Source: Rhizobium sp. L51/94 (GTDB taxonomy: Bacteria; Pseudomonadota; Alphaproteobacteria; Rhizobiales; Rhizobiaceae). Taken from it: a stretch of 64,000 nt of DNA. The first letter of the stretch is position 1. Every line of letters begins with the position of its first letter. This document shows positions 1 through 10,929 of the stretch, piece by piece. A model generated the notes under the pieces. It was not told the origin of the DNA. It did not search any database and was given only the letters and a program-made list of their open reading frames with translations. The stretch spans positions 1,730,001-1,794,000 of the forward strand of contig NZ_CP072141.1 of NCBI RefSeq assembly GCF_019355555.1, in the 5' to 3' direction. Position numbers and translations under genes: made by a program.

Positions 1-288
1 GCCGACGAGTATTTCAAATCCCGGCCGCGCGGCAGCCGGATCGGCGCCTGGGCGTCGAAACAGTCACGGCCGCTGGAAAGCCGGTTCGCGCTGGAAAAAG
101 CTGTCGCGGAATATACGGCGCGCTACGCCATCGGCGAAATCCCGCGTCCCGAAAACTGGTCCGGCTTCCGCATCCGCCCGCAGTCGATCGAGTTCTGGAA
201 GGACGGCAAGTTCCGGCTTCACGACCGCATTGAGTTCCGCCGAACGGCCGAGGATGCGGCCTGGGATAAGGTACGCATGTATCCCTGA
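1..288 (+). CDS. pdxH: Pyridoxamine 5'-phosphate oxidase, C-terminal part (cut by window edge)
   Basis: The frame is open from base 1 and ends at a TGA at 286-288, leaving about 95 residues of the C-terminal half. The visible segment begins in the conserved [17 protein letters not shown] stretch. It ends with the FMN/PLP-binding region [10 protein letters not shown] and the family's usual terminus (RLHDRIEF followed by W-x8-P). The enzyme is an FMN-dependent cytoplasmic oxidase that converts pyridoxine or pyridoxamine phosphate to PLP. The 5' end and promoter lie outside the window. The next gene is convergent and only 4 bases away. Family assignment is from recognised motifs. Confidence 0.93.
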   Translation, partial: ADEYFKSRPRGSRIGAWASKQSRPLESRFALEKAVAEYTARYAIGEIPRPENWSGFRIRPQSIEFWKDGKFRLHDRIEFRRTAEDAAWDKVRMYP

Positions 289-292
289 CCAG

Positions 293-1351
293 TCATCCCT
301 TTCCGACAATCCGCATGGGAATGCCGGAAGCCAGGGCCTCGACGTAACGGGGCTTCTGGTAATATCCGTTCAGGGAAATCCGCGGCAACAGCGTCATCGG
401 CGCTGCTGCCGTTGAAAGCACGGTCCCCGGTCGCGTCGTCACGCCGACGGTAAACCCAAGGCTCGCCGCGATCTGTGCCTCGCGCGCCGATACCGCGCCG
501 GCAGTGCCGTAGGGGTAGGCAACCGTGGTCGGGCGTCGGCCGGTGATGGCCGCCACATAATCCGCCGATTCGCGGATCTCGAAGGCGACTTCCGCGGGGC
601 TGAGCCTTGCGAGCGCCCGATGGCTGACGGTATGGGCGCCGAGCGACGCCAGGGGGTGGCGCGCCAGTGCCTGAAGCTCGCCAAAATCCATGATCAGCGC
701 GCGCACGATCTCCAGCGGCTGGATGCCTTCATCCTCTGCCAGCCAGTCGATGGCCGATACTGCCTCCATCTCGTCCGTCCCGTGCACGAAAGCTGCAAAC
801 CGCTCGAAGGCGAGTTGCTTTTGCTCGAGGTCGCCGACATCAAGCCGTTCCAGGCCCCGGCCAAAATCGAAGGCCAGCGTCTCGCGCTCCCTGAGGAGAA
901 CGGAAAGCGTCTCCCACCACATGCTGTGGGTTCGCTCGGAAAGCCCCTTGGCAACGAAGATCGTCACCGGGACGCCGTGCCGCTCGAACACGGGCAATGC
1001 ATGCTCGACATTGTTGCGGTTGCCATCGTCCAGCGTGAATGCGGCAAAGCGGGTGGCCCCGCCAGCGGCTATGCGTTGCGGCAGTTCGTCGAGGGCCACA
1101 AAGACCCGCCCCTCCGCCTTCAGTTCGCGGATGGCCCGGTCGAGAAACTGCGGCGTGATTTCGAGGTGCCGGTTCGGCTCGAAGGGGAGGGGGCTGTACG
1201 GTCGCACATGGTGAAGAGTGAAGATCGCACCGACACCGGCGGCCGCCTTCATTGCCCCAAGCGATTTCAGCAGCAACGCCGCATCCAGCCCTGCGCCGAC
1301 AACCGTCCGCTTGAGCCGGCGTCGGAGCTCTGGGCTGATGAAGTTTGCCAT
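293..1351 (-). CDS. Polysaccharide deacetylase (NodB-homology) family protein
   Basis: 352 aa. It carries the NodB-homology metal-site signatures: TLDDGNRNN (first Asp pair, about residue 107) and GAHTVSH (the two metal-binding His, about residue 238), followed by AYPYGT and a C-terminal LPRISLNG. These motifs fit a carbohydrate esterase 4 enzyme that removes N- or O-acetyl groups from a polysaccharide. The usual TFDDG is TLDDG here, which keeps the catalytic Asp. No clear signal peptide or membrane segment is seen, so the substrate is uncertain. It is likely a surface polysaccharide or lipid-linked sugar. The gene is convergent with pdxH and divergent from the carboxypeptidase gene at 1595. 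Confidence 0.85.
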   Translation of the reverse strand: MANFISPELRRRLKRTVVGAGLDAALLLKSLGAMKAAAGVGAIFTLHHVRPYSPLPFEPNRHLEITPQFLDRAIRELKAEGRVFVALDELPQRIAAGGATRFAAFTLDDGNRNNVEHALPVFERHGVPVTIFVAKGLSERTHSMWWETLSVLLRERETLAFDFGRGLERLDVGDLEQKQLAFERFAAFVHGTDEMEAVSAIDWLAEDEGIQPLEIVRALIMDFGELQALARHPLASLGAHTVSHRALARLSPAEVAFEIRESADYVAAITGRRPTTVAYPYGTAGAVSAREAQIAASLGFTVGVTTRPGTVLSTAAAPMTLLPRISLNGYYQKPRYVEALASGIPMRIVGKG

Positions 1352-1414
1352 GATGTCGGTCCGGGTCTGGGGTCATGGCCAGGTTCGGCCAGGCCCAGAA
1401 TAGGCCGATGCCAC

Positions 1415-1456
1415 TTAACCCTTGCTAAATTATGCTTAAATTCGTCGATATTAACC
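1415..1456. promoter_or_regulatory. Cluster of TTAA motifs, possible CtrA-type site
   Basis: TTAACC occurs at 1415, CTAA-N7-TTAA at 1425-1439 and TTAACC at 1451. The known CtrA box of alphaproteobacteria is TTAA-N7-TTAA, so the middle element has one mismatch. The cluster lies in the AT-richer gap between two divergent cell-envelope genes. The assignment is weak and rests on motif similarity only. Confidence 0.25.
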
Positions 1457-1594
1457 TGCCCTTTACCGTGACACGTAAAATTGGCGGTCAAGCGCGATTA
1501 TTGCCTCGATATCGCGCCAAAATCACGCTTTTGTCGCATAATTGCACAGCCGGCCGTCGCGGCGAGCTGGCATTTGTTTCGGTTGGGGACAGGT

Positions 1595-2899
1595 ATGAAG
1601 AAAATCTGGGTGGCTCTCTCGGCAGCTGTCGTGCTGGCGAACTCGTCTATTGCCGCCTATGCCGGCAGTGCCTACTTCATCATGGATGCGAAGAACGGCA
1701 AGGTCCTGGCGTCGCAGAGTGCCGACGAGCTGAACCATCCGGCATCGCTCACCAAGATGATGACCCTCTATCTGGCCTTCGAGGCGCTGCATCGCGGCAA
1801 GCTCGGCTGGAACTCCGAACTCAAGGTGTCGAGCAACGCCGCCGGCAAGAGCCCCACCAAGCTCGGCCTTCGTCCGGGCACCACCGTCAGCGTCCGCGAA
1901 GCCGTCAATGGCATGATCATCAAGTCCGCCAACGACGCCGCGACCGTCATGGCCGAGGCGCTCGGCGGCAGCGAAAGCAACTTCGGGCGGATGATGACGG
2001 CCAAGGCCCGCCAGCTCGGCATGAGCCGGACCACCTTCGTCAATCCATCGGGTCTCCCCGATCCTCGCCAGATCACCACCGCCCGCGACATGTCGACGCT
2101 CGCCGTCGCGCTGATCAACGACTATCCGACCGAGTATCGCCTGTTTTCGCAGACCGGCTTCGTCTATCGCGGCCGGCCGATCCGTGGCCACAACAACCTG
2201 ATGTACCGCTACAAAGGCATGGACGGCATCAAGACCGGCTACACCAATGCCTCCGGCTTCAACATCGTCAGCACGGTGCGCGATGGCAATCGCCGCCTCA
2301 TCGGCGTCGTCCTCGGGGGCCCCACGGCGCGTGCCCGCGACGACAAGATGGCCGGATTGCTTAATCGATACATGAGCCAGGCATCGTCCGGCGGCGGCAG
2401 CCGTCTGGTCGCAAGTATCGGTGGCCGTGCTGCTCCCCGTGAAGTCGAGGTCGCATCCGCATCGCCTGACATCGATGTGCCGGCTCCCCTGGCGCCGCGC
2501 CGTACCACCGTCATCACCCGCACGGTCGCCACGGCGACCGGTCTTGCCGTGCCGATCGAACGGCCGCAAGCGATGCAGGAAATAGTCAACAGGGCCGAGG
2601 CGGAGGACGATGCGCCTTCGGCTGAGATGACGGCATCGACCGGCTCGTCTGGTGGTGCCTGGCAGGTTCAGATCGCCGCCACGCCTTCTGCCAAGGCGGC
2701 CAAGGATCTGCTGGCGACGGCACAGGCGAAGACCGGCGGCCCGCTGCTGAACGCCTTTGCCTACACGGAAGAAGCCGGCAAGGGCTCGAAGAAGGTCTAT
2801 CGCGCCCGCTTCGTCGGCTTCGAAAGCCGCGCCGCCGCCGACAATGCCTGCAGCGCGCTGAAGAAACACGATTTCAAATGCATGGCGATGCCGGGCTGA
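1595..2899 (+). CDS. D-alanyl-D-alanine carboxypeptidase (S11 family) with C-terminal SPOR domain
   Basis: 434 aa from the ATG at 1595, which starts a signal peptide (MKKIWVALSAAVVLANSSIAAYA). An in-frame ATG at 1481 would prepend 38 residues with no signal character and is rejected. Penicillin-binding motifs are complete: SLTK at residues 51-54, SAN at 111-113 and KTG at 213-215. Residues about 355-434 form a SPOR domain (GAWQVQIAA ... ARFVGF), which binds denuded septal peptidoglycan. The enzyme trims pentapeptide side chains in the periplasm, probably at the division site. A hairpin lies just downstream. A second, SPOR-less paralogue is at 52734. Confidence 0.92.
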   Translation: MKKIWVALSAAVVLANSSIAAYAGSAYFIMDAKNGKVLASQSADELNHPASLTKMMTLYLAFEALHRGKLGWNSELKVSSNAAGKSPTKLGLRPGTTVSVREAVNGMIIKSANDAATVMAEALGGSESNFGRMMTAKARQLGMSRTTFVNPSGLPDPRQITTARDMSTLAVALINDYPTEYRLFSQTGFVYRGRPIRGHNNLMYRYKGMDGIKTGYTNASGFNIVSTVRDGNRRLIGVVLGGPTARARDDKMAGLLNRYMSQASSGGGSRLVASIGGRAAPREVEVASASPDIDVPAPLAPRRTTVITRTVATATGLAVPIERPQAMQEIVNRAEAEDDAPSAEMTASTGSSGGAWQVQIAATPSAKAAKDLLATAQAKTGGPLLNAFAYTEEAGKGSKKVYRARFVGFESRAAADNACSALKKHDFKCMAMPG

Positions 2900-2921
2900 C
2901 TTTGGCCACGTCCGCTGTCCT

Positions 2922-2953
2922 TTCACCCGTCGGGATAGACGCCGACGGGTGAA
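2922..2953. terminator. Perfect 12-bp stem-loop between dac and mazG-like genes
   Basis: Arms 2922-2933 and 2942-2953 are perfect inverted repeats around an 8-base loop. There is no T-run after the stem, so it may end the carboxypeptidase transcript in a Rho-assisted way or simply protect its 3' end. Confidence 0.4.
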
Positions 2954-2989
2954 TCATGCATCTCTCCATCAGAACGTATGGAGAACGAA

Positions 2990-3298
2990 ATGCTTGGCGA
3001 TTTGTCTGCGAAGTTCGAAGAAGCGTCACGGTCTTACGCCGAGCAGAACGGCATCATCCGCGACACTGAGTGGTTCTTGCTGAAGCTGCAGGAAGAGGTC
3101 GGGGAACTGACGCAGGCCTTCAACCGCAAGACCGGCAGGGGCCGTCGAAAAGGCCTGTCGGACGAGCAGCTCGCAGAGACTATGGAAGATGAAGCCGCAG
3201 ACGTCCTGGGCCACATCCTGCTCTTTGCAAAGGCCCACGATCTCGACATTGCAGCTGCTGTCGAGCGGAAGTGGCGGTTCACGCCCGATATCCGCTGA
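2990..3298 (+). CDS. MazG-like nucleotide pyrophosphohydrolase
   Basis: 102 aa. The all-alpha NTP-PPase fold is indicated by the metal-binding pattern EEVGE near residue 34, then EDEAADVLGH near residue 70 (the E-x-x-E ... E-x-x-D arrangement). These short MazG-like proteins hydrolyse non-canonical or excess (d)NTPs to monophosphate plus pyrophosphate. The ATG at 2990 is chosen because GGAG at 2980-2983 sits six bases upstream. The ATG at 2978 has no ribosome binding site and would add only four residues. The gene stands alone, convergent with tldD. The exact nucleotide substrate cannot be read from sequence. Confidence 0.8.
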   Translation: MLGDLSAKFEEASRSYAEQNGIIRDTEWFLLKLQEEVGELTQAFNRKTGRGRRKGLSDEQLAETMEDEAADVLGHILLFAKAHDLDIAAAVERKWRFTPDIR

Positions 3299-3353
3299 AA
3301 GCCGTCACGGCTAGACCACATCCGATATGGCCGACCGCATCGATTTCCGAGCC

Positions 3354-4769
3354 TTAAGCCTTCGTCCCACCCACAGTCACCTGATCCATCCGCAGATGCG
3401 GCTGGCCGACGCCGACGGGGACCCATTGGCCGCCTTTGCCGCAATTGCCGATGCCGGTGTCGAGGCTGGTGTCGTTGCCGATCATCGAGACGCGCTTCAT
3501 CGCATCCGGGCCGTTGCCGATCAGCATGGCGCCCTTGATCGGCGCGCCGATCTTGCCGTTTTCGATCATGTAGGCCTCGGTGCAGCCGAAGACGAACTTG
3601 CCGGAGGTGATGTCGACCTGGCCGCCGCCGAAGGAAACTGCGTAAATGCCCTTCTTGACCGACGCGATGATTTCGGCCGGTGTCTTGTCGCCGGACAGCA
3701 TGAAGGTGTTGGTCATGCGCGGCATCGGCACGTGGGCGTATCCCTGCCGGCGGCCATTGCCGGTCGGCTGCATGCCCATCAGCCGGGCGTTCTGGCGATC
3801 CTGCATGTAGTTGACCAGCTTGCCGTTCTCGATCAGCACGTTGTAGGCCGACGGCGTACCTTCGTCGTCGATGGTGATCGAGCCGCGGCGGTTTTCGATG
3901 GTGCCGTCGTCGACGACGGTCACTCCCGGCGCAGCGACCATCTCACCCATCAGCCCGGCAAAGGCGGAGGTCTTCTTGCGGTTGAAATCGCCTTCGAGCC
4001 CATGTCCGACGGCCTCGTGCAGCATGACGCCCGGCCAGCCATTGCCGAGCACGACATCCATCGTGCCGGCCGGCGCTTCCAGGGCGTCGAGGTTGACCAG
4101 TGCCTGGCGTAGCGCCTCGTCGGCCCCGTAGTGCCAGTTGTCCCCGGTGATGAAATCGCCAAAGCCGACGCGGCCGCCCGTGCCGTAGGAGCCGGATTCC
4201 TGCCGGTCGCCGTCGCCGACCATGACTGAAATATTGATGCGCGTCATCGGTCGGATGTCGCGGACGCGGTGGCCGTCGGCGCGCAGGATGTCGACGACCT
4301 GCCAGGAGGCGGCGACCGATGCAGTGACCTGGCGGACCTTGCCGTCCTTGTCGCGCAGATAGCTGTCGATCTGCTGCAGGAGCTTGGCCTTGTCCTCGAA
4401 GCTCGGGCTGCCGATCGGGTTTTCGTCGCTGTACAGCCGCGTGTTCGTGCGCTGCGGGGCCGCGGCGTAGGAGCCGGCATAGCCGCGCGTCACTGCGCCG
4501 ACCGCATCGGCCGCGCGCTTCAGGGCGGCTTCTGAGAGATCGCCGGCATGGGCATAGCCGACCGCCTCGCCGGCGACGCTGCGCAGGCCAAAGCCCTGTT
4601 CGGTGTTGAAGCTGCCGCCCTTCATCCGTCCGTTGTCGAATGTCAGCGATTCCGACTGGACGTGTTCGACGAAGAGTTCGCCATCGTCGGCGCCGTTGAG
4701 CGCATCGGCGACGATGCTGCGCAGCTTGGTTTCGTCGGTGTCGAACAGGGTAAGCAGATCGGTGTTCAT
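3354..4769 (-). CDS. tldD: Metalloprotease TldD
   Basis: 471 aa, the usual TldD length. The zinc-site motif HEAVGH is at residues 251-256, followed by GLEGDFNRKKTS. The C-terminal part holds the conserved glycine-rich GGGQVDITSGKFVFGC. TldD pairs with PmbA/TldE to degrade unfolded or modified peptides (microcin B17 maturation and CcdA turnover in enterobacteria). No pmbA is visible in this window. The start is the ATG at 4769; a longer frame to 4859 lacks family similarity. The gene lies next to the ialB-like gene in the same orientation, an arrangement common in rhizobia. Confidence 0.95.
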   Translation of the reverse strand: MNTDLLTLFDTDETKLRSIVADALNGADDGELFVEHVQSESLTFDNGRMKGGSFNTEQGFGLRSVAGEAVGYAHAGDLSEAALKRAADAVGAVTRGYAGSYAAAPQRTNTRLYSDENPIGSPSFEDKAKLLQQIDSYLRDKDGKVRQVTASVAASWQVVDILRADGHRVRDIRPMTRINISVMVGDGDRQESGSYGTGGRVGFGDFITGDNWHYGADEALRQALVNLDALEAPAGTMDVVLGNGWPGVMLHEAVGHGLEGDFNRKKTSAFAGLMGEMVAAPGVTVVDDGTIENRRGSITIDDEGTPSAYNVLIENGKLVNYMQDRQNARLMGMQPTGNGRRQGYAHVPMPRMTNTFMLSGDKTPAEIIASVKKGIYAVSFGGGQVDITSGKFVFGCTEAYMIENGKIGAPIKGAMLIGNGPDAMKRVSMIGNDTSLDTGIGNCGKGGQWVPVGVGQPHLRMDQVTVGGTKA

Positions 4770-4830
4770 GAAATTGGTACTCCGTTCATGCCGATGTAGG
4801 TCCGGCGCGCAGGCAGAGCAAGCCCGGCGA

Positions 4831-5445
4831 TCAGGGAAGGGCCGTATAACCTTCGGCAAAGCCTTTCAGGTCGACGGGAATGCCGATGCCTTCTTCCTGC
4901 GTCTGGAAGACGGTGAAGGTCGCGGTCGTGCCTTTGCGCAGGGTGCCGAGCAATTGCTCCTCGAGCACGACTTCGGCGTAGCAGCCATCCGAGAAGCAGC
5001 GGGCGAAATAGGCGTTGCCGATGTCGGCGCCATCGATGTACAGGCCGAGACCGTTCGGCAGCAGCACGCTCAGTGGCGCCTGTACCCTGAGCAGTCCGGT
5101 CTTGCCGCCGGGCGCCTTGGACACGGCAACCGAAATCTGCATCTCCGGCCGCTCCTGCGACACGACGCTCTGCATCAGCACGCATTTCTTGTTGGGGCTG
5201 TTGTCCGCAGTGCCGCAGACTTCCGTCCAGGCGCCGAAGGTGGTCTTCGCCTGGCTGGAAGCGGGTGGAGGCGTGGCGGGTGCGGGAGCCGGTGCCGGCT
5301 GTGCTTCAGGGGCGGGGGCAGGCGCTGCCGGTTGCGGGGCGGGCGTCGTCTGCGCCGTGGCGGGTACGCTGGCGACCGCCCATGCAAGAAGCGCCGCGGC
5401 GACAGTGCGGGGTACCCAAAAGCCGGCAAGTAAACCAAACCGCAT
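4831..5445 (-). CDS. Invasion-associated locus B (IalB) family secreted protein, copy 1
   Basis: 204 aa from the ATG at 5445. It has a signal peptide (MRFGLLAGF ... VASVPATAQ), then an Ala/Pro-rich linker, then an IalB domain. The domain has two Cys pairs (C near FGAWTEVC and KKC, and ARCFSDGC) and ends with GIPVDLKGFAEGY. IalB was named in Bartonella for erythrocyte invasion; in rhizobia the family is periplasmic or outer-membrane associated with no settled role. The 3' end is close to tldD. A related gene lies directly upstream at 5528-6142. Confidence 0.85.
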   Translation of the reverse strand: MRFGLLAGFWVPRTVAAALLAWAVASVPATAQTTPAPQPAAPAPAPEAQPAPAPAPATPPPASSQAKTTFGAWTEVCGTADNSPNKKCVLMQSVVSQERPEMQISVAVSKAPGGKTGLLRVQAPLSVLLPNGLGLYIDGADIGNAYFARCFSDGCYAEVVLEEQLLGTLRKGTTATFTVFQTQEEGIGIPVDLKGFAEGYTALP

Positions 5446-5527
5446 TGAAGCCTCTTCCAAGAAGGTCGCGCGCCCCGCAGAACGGGACGCCATGAACCGT
5501 TAAGTCCCGGCGATCACGCCGGAGACA

Positions 5528-6142
5528 TCACGGCAGGACATCGTAGCCTTCGCCAAATCCCTTGAGATCGACGGGGATACCGATCTTATCCTTATCCGCA
5601 GCCTCGCGTACGGAAAAGACCGCAGTTGATCCGGAGCGCAGCATTTTCAAAAGATTATCGTCCAAAGCGACTTCCGCATAGCAGCCATCGGCAAAACAGC
5701 GCACGAATTGCGTCTTGCCGAGGTCTTTTCCATCGACGATCAGCCCGAGGCCACCATCGGTCGGCTGGAAAGGATTGAGCAGAACGCCGAGCGGCGCCAG
5801 CACGCGCAGGATCTTCGCCTTGCGGTCGGCCGTTTTCAGCACCACGACGGAAAGCCCGACCTCCGGCCGGTCCTCGGCGATCACATTCTGCATCAGCGCG
5901 CACTGGTTGGTCTGGGCGCCGGCAGGCTTGTCGCAGATCACAGACCATGCGCCGTGCATCGACTGGACGGTGCCGGGCGGCTGCTGTCCGCCCTGCGGCA
6001 CAGGCACTTGTTGTACAGGCACCTGCGCCGGCGCCGGTGTCGGCGTGGCGGTCTGCGGCTGCTGGGCGAATGCGGGCAGTGAAGCCGAAGCGGCGATGCC
6101 TGCCGCCAGCAACCCAAGCCGCGCGAGGGAACGAAAACCCAT
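5528..6142 (-). CDS. Invasion-associated locus B (IalB) family secreted protein, copy 2
   Basis: 204 aa from the ATG at 6142, starting a signal peptide (MGFRSLARLGLLAAG ... PAFAQ). A Pro/Gln-rich linker follows, then an IalB domain with the same Cys layout as the neighbour (SVICDK ... NQCALMQ; VRCFADGCYAE) and the same ending, GIPVDLKGFGEGYDVLP. The two genes are tandem, equal in length and separated by 82 bases, so they look like an old duplication. The frame is open to 6265, but those upstream codons lack signal-peptide character. Confidence 0.85.
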   Translation of the reverse strand: MGFRSLARLGLLAAGIAASASLPAFAQQPQTATPTPAPAQVPVQQVPVPQGGQQPPGTVQSMHGAWSVICDKPAGAQTNQCALMQNVIAEDRPEVGLSVVVLKTADRKAKILRVLAPLGVLLNPFQPTDGGLGLIVDGKDLGKTQFVRCFADGCYAEVALDDNLLKMLRSGSTAVFSVREAADKDKIGIPVDLKGFGEGYDVLP

Positions 6143-6482
6143 GGAAACCCCTAGTTTCGAATCATTGCGGCCATTCTTGCGGGTGCACCCGTCAAATGAA
6201 AGCCCTGGACGCTGGATTCCATTTTCACTGCGGCGGAAATAGGACCTGCAGGCGCTTTTGTCCAAGGCTCCTGCACTGCCGCTCGGTGATTTTTCGTAAA
6301 GTTACACAATAGTTCGCGCATCTTAGCCCTGCCGAAAGATTAGACCGAGCAAAAATGCCGCACAGGCAAACACTCGGGAATTGTTGCTGCCACGGTGAAA
6401 CTGTGGTTTGAAGAAGATGAGGAATGGTGGGATTCTGCGTTTGAACGGAGAGGGTTCAAGCGCTTTAGGGAGATACATCGTC
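6143..6482. other. Intergenic region between ialB copy 2 and ctaC
   Basis: 340 bases between divergent genes. It must hold the promoters for ialB copy 2 (minus) and the cox operon (plus). A GGGAG at 6470-6474 serves the ctaC start. I see no convincing hairpin, riboswitch or coding frame and cannot place a sure -35/-10 pair. Confidence 0.5.
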
Positions 6483-9094
<2,612 letters not shown>

Positions 9095-9106
9095 TCGCTT
9101 TCGGAG

Positions 9107-9129
9107 CGCCGCCCGACGGGCGGCGTTTT
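9107..9129 (+). terminator. Rho-independent terminator after ctaD
   Basis: A perfect 8-bp GC stem (9107-9114 with 9118-9125) and a 3-base loop are followed by TTTT. It lies between ctaD and ctaB and probably attenuates read-through, so that assembly genes are made at lower levels than subunits I and II. Confidence 0.75.
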
Positions 9130-9154
9130 GATCGAGACAAAACTGGACTGTGTA

Positions 9155-10111
9155 ATGACCGTTATCGACAACCACGAGATCCTGGCTTCCGAAGGCGACC
9201 TCGGCCTGTCGCAGGCCAGTGCGCGCGATTACTTCGAGCTTCTGAAGCCGCGCGTGATGCAGCTCGTGGTGTTCACCGCGCTGGCCGGCCTGGTGCTGGC
9301 GCCCGGTCACATCAATCCGTTCATTGCCGTCATCTCGATCCTCTGCATCGCCGTTGGAGCCGGTGCCTCCGGCTCCCTCAATATGTGGTATGATGCAGAC
9401 ATCGACGCCATCATGACCCGCACCGCCAAGCGGCCTATCCCGTCCGGCCGCGTGACCGGCTCGGAAGCGCTCGGCTTCGGACTGGTGCTGTCCGGCTTCT
9501 CGATCACCATTCTGGCGCTCGCCGTCGGCTGGCTGCCTGCCGCCATTCTCGCCTTCACGATCTTCTTCTACGCCGTCGTCTACACGATGTGGCTGAAGCG
9601 CTCGACGCCGCAGAACATCGTCATTGGCGGTGCTGCCGGCGCATTTCCGCCGGTCATCGGCTGGGCCTGCGTCACCGGCACCGTGCCGATGGAAAGCATC
9701 GTCCTGTTCCTCATCATCTTCCTCTGGACGCCGGCCCACTTCTGGGCGCTGGCACTGTTCAAGATGAAGGATTACGGCTCCGTCGGCGTGCCCATGCTGC
9801 CGAATGTCTCGGGCATTCCGACCACCAAGAACCAGATCGTCGTCTACGCCGTGCTAACCGCCGTTGTCGGTGTGGCACCGACCATGATGGGCATGTCCTC
9901 GATCGGCTACGGGATCGTCGCCGGCATTCTCGGCGCCATCTTCGTCTACTGTTCGATCACCGTCTGGCGGATGCCGGAAACCGATGTGAAGATGGTCCCG
10001 GCCAAGCGGATGTTCGCCTATTCGATCTTCTACCTCTTTGCCATCTTCTCGGCCCTGATGATCGACCGTCTGGTGACGGTGCTGGCCTCGGGCACCGGAG
10101 GCTGGTTCTGA
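9155..10111 (+). CDS. ctaB: Protoheme IX farnesyltransferase (heme O synthase)
   Basis: 318 aa from the ATG at 9155. This is a UbiA-superfamily polytopic enzyme with the prenyl-diphosphate motif N-x-W-x-D-x-x-x-D ([15 protein letters not shown]) and the following RPIPSG. The second acidic loop reads [14 protein letters not shown]. It adds farnesyl to heme b to make heme O, the precursor of the heme a needed by CtaD. An in-frame ATG at 9128 would add nine residues upstream and is less likely because it falls inside the terminator tail. The stop overlaps the next start by one base (TGATG), indicating coupling. Confidence 0.95.
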   Translation: MTVIDNHEILASEGDLGLSQASARDYFELLKPRVMQLVVFTALAGLVLAPGHINPFIAVISILCIAVGAGASGSLNMWYDADIDAIMTRTAKRPIPSGRVTGSEALGFGLVLSGFSITILALAVGWLPAAILAFTIFFYAVVYTMWLKRSTPQNIVIGGAAGAFPPVIGWACVTGTVPMESIVLFLIIFLWTPAHFWALALFKMKDYGSVGVPMLPNVSGIPTTKNQIVVYAVLTAVVGVAPTMMGMSSIGYGIVAGILGAIFVYCSITVWRMPETDVKMVPAKRMFAYSIFYLFAIFSALMIDRLVTVLASGTGGWF

Positions 10112-10245
10112 TGGAAACCGTCAAGCTCACCGCCGCCCAGAAGAAATCGAGACGCGGGCGCAATGTCGCTCTCGGACTGGTGCTTGCGGGGCTGGTGGTG
10201 ATTTTCTACGTGATGACGATCATCAAGATCGGCACGGGACATTAA
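10111..10245 (+). CDS. Small membrane protein of the cox operon (CoxF/CtaF-like)
   Basis: 44 aa. A basic N-terminus (KKSRRGR) is followed by one transmembrane helix (about 18-38, [21 protein letters not shown]). It sits between ctaB and ctaG with a one-base overlap at its start and 12 bases to the next start, so it is clearly part of the operon. Small single-helix proteins at this position are known in alphaproteobacterial cox loci and annotated as oxidase assembly or subunit-like proteins. The exact role is not established. Orientation by the positive-inside rule would be N-terminus in the cytoplasm. Confidence 0.8.
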   Translation: METVKLTAAQKKSRRGRNVALGLVLAGLVVIFYVMTIIKIGTGH

Positions 10246-10257
10246 GGGAGAGGCTCT

Positions 10258-10869
10258 TTGGAGGAGGAGACGTCAGGGAGAGCAAGATCGGTCGGGCGCA
10301 ACAACGGCCTGATCGTTCTGATGTGCCTGAGCTTCGTGGTCGGCATGGGCGCGATGAGCTATGCCGCTGTGCCGCTCTATCGCATGTTCTGCCAGGTCAC
10401 CGGCTTCAACGGTACGACGCAGCGCGTCGAGCAGGCTTCGACCGTAGTGCTCGACAAGCGCATCCGCGTCACATTTGATGCCAACGTCGCCTCGGGCGTG
10501 CCCTGGGACTTCAAGTCGATGCAGCGCGAGGTCGATCCGAAGATCGGCGAGACGATCATGATCAAGTTCGTCGCCGAGAACAAATCAGACCAGCCGACCC
10601 GCGCGCAGGCGATCTTCAACGTCTCGCCGATCGAGGCCGGCGCCTATTTCAACAAGGTGCAGTGTTTCTGCTTTAACGAGACGGATCTTGCGCCGGGGGA
10701 AAAGCGCGAGATGCCGGTGGTTTTCTACATTGATCCGGAGATTACCAAGGCGGCGGAAACCAAGGACATCGGCACGCTGACGCTGTCCTATACGTTCTAT
10801 CCGCGGGATGACGCCAAACCCGTGGCATCGAACGAGGCTGCGGCCAAGGTCGGGGTGAAGAAGCTTTAG
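10258..10869 (+). CDS. ctaG: Cytochrome c oxidase assembly protein (Cox11)
   Basis: 203 aa with a TTG start after a strong GGGAGAGG. There is one transmembrane helix near residues 18-38, followed by a periplasmic immunoglobulin-like domain. The copper-binding Cys residues are present: FCQVTG near residue 44 and the paired QCFCFNE near residue 136. Cox11 delivers copper to the CuB site of subunit I. Downstream, 60 bases separate it from ctaE. The TTG start is supported by spacing and by the absence of another in-frame start before the helix. Confidence 0.95.
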   Translation: MEEETSGRARSVGRNNGLIVLMCLSFVVGMGAMSYAAVPLYRMFCQVTGFNGTTQRVEQASTVVLDKRIRVTFDANVASGVPWDFKSMQREVDPKIGETIMIKFVAENKSDQPTRAQAIFNVSPIEAGAYFNKVQCFCFNETDLAPGEKREMPVVFYIDPEITKAAETKDIGTLTLSYTFYPRDDAKPVASNEAAAKVGVKKL

Positions 10870-10929
10870 GGAGGAGGGCATCCGGTTTACCGGCTGCCTT
10901 AAGGGAAAAGTTACTCGGGGATTGCTGAT

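Noticed and set aside
1523..2926. A 467-codon minus-strand frame
   Set aside because: Antisense to the carboxypeptidase gene, which has complete active-site motifs.
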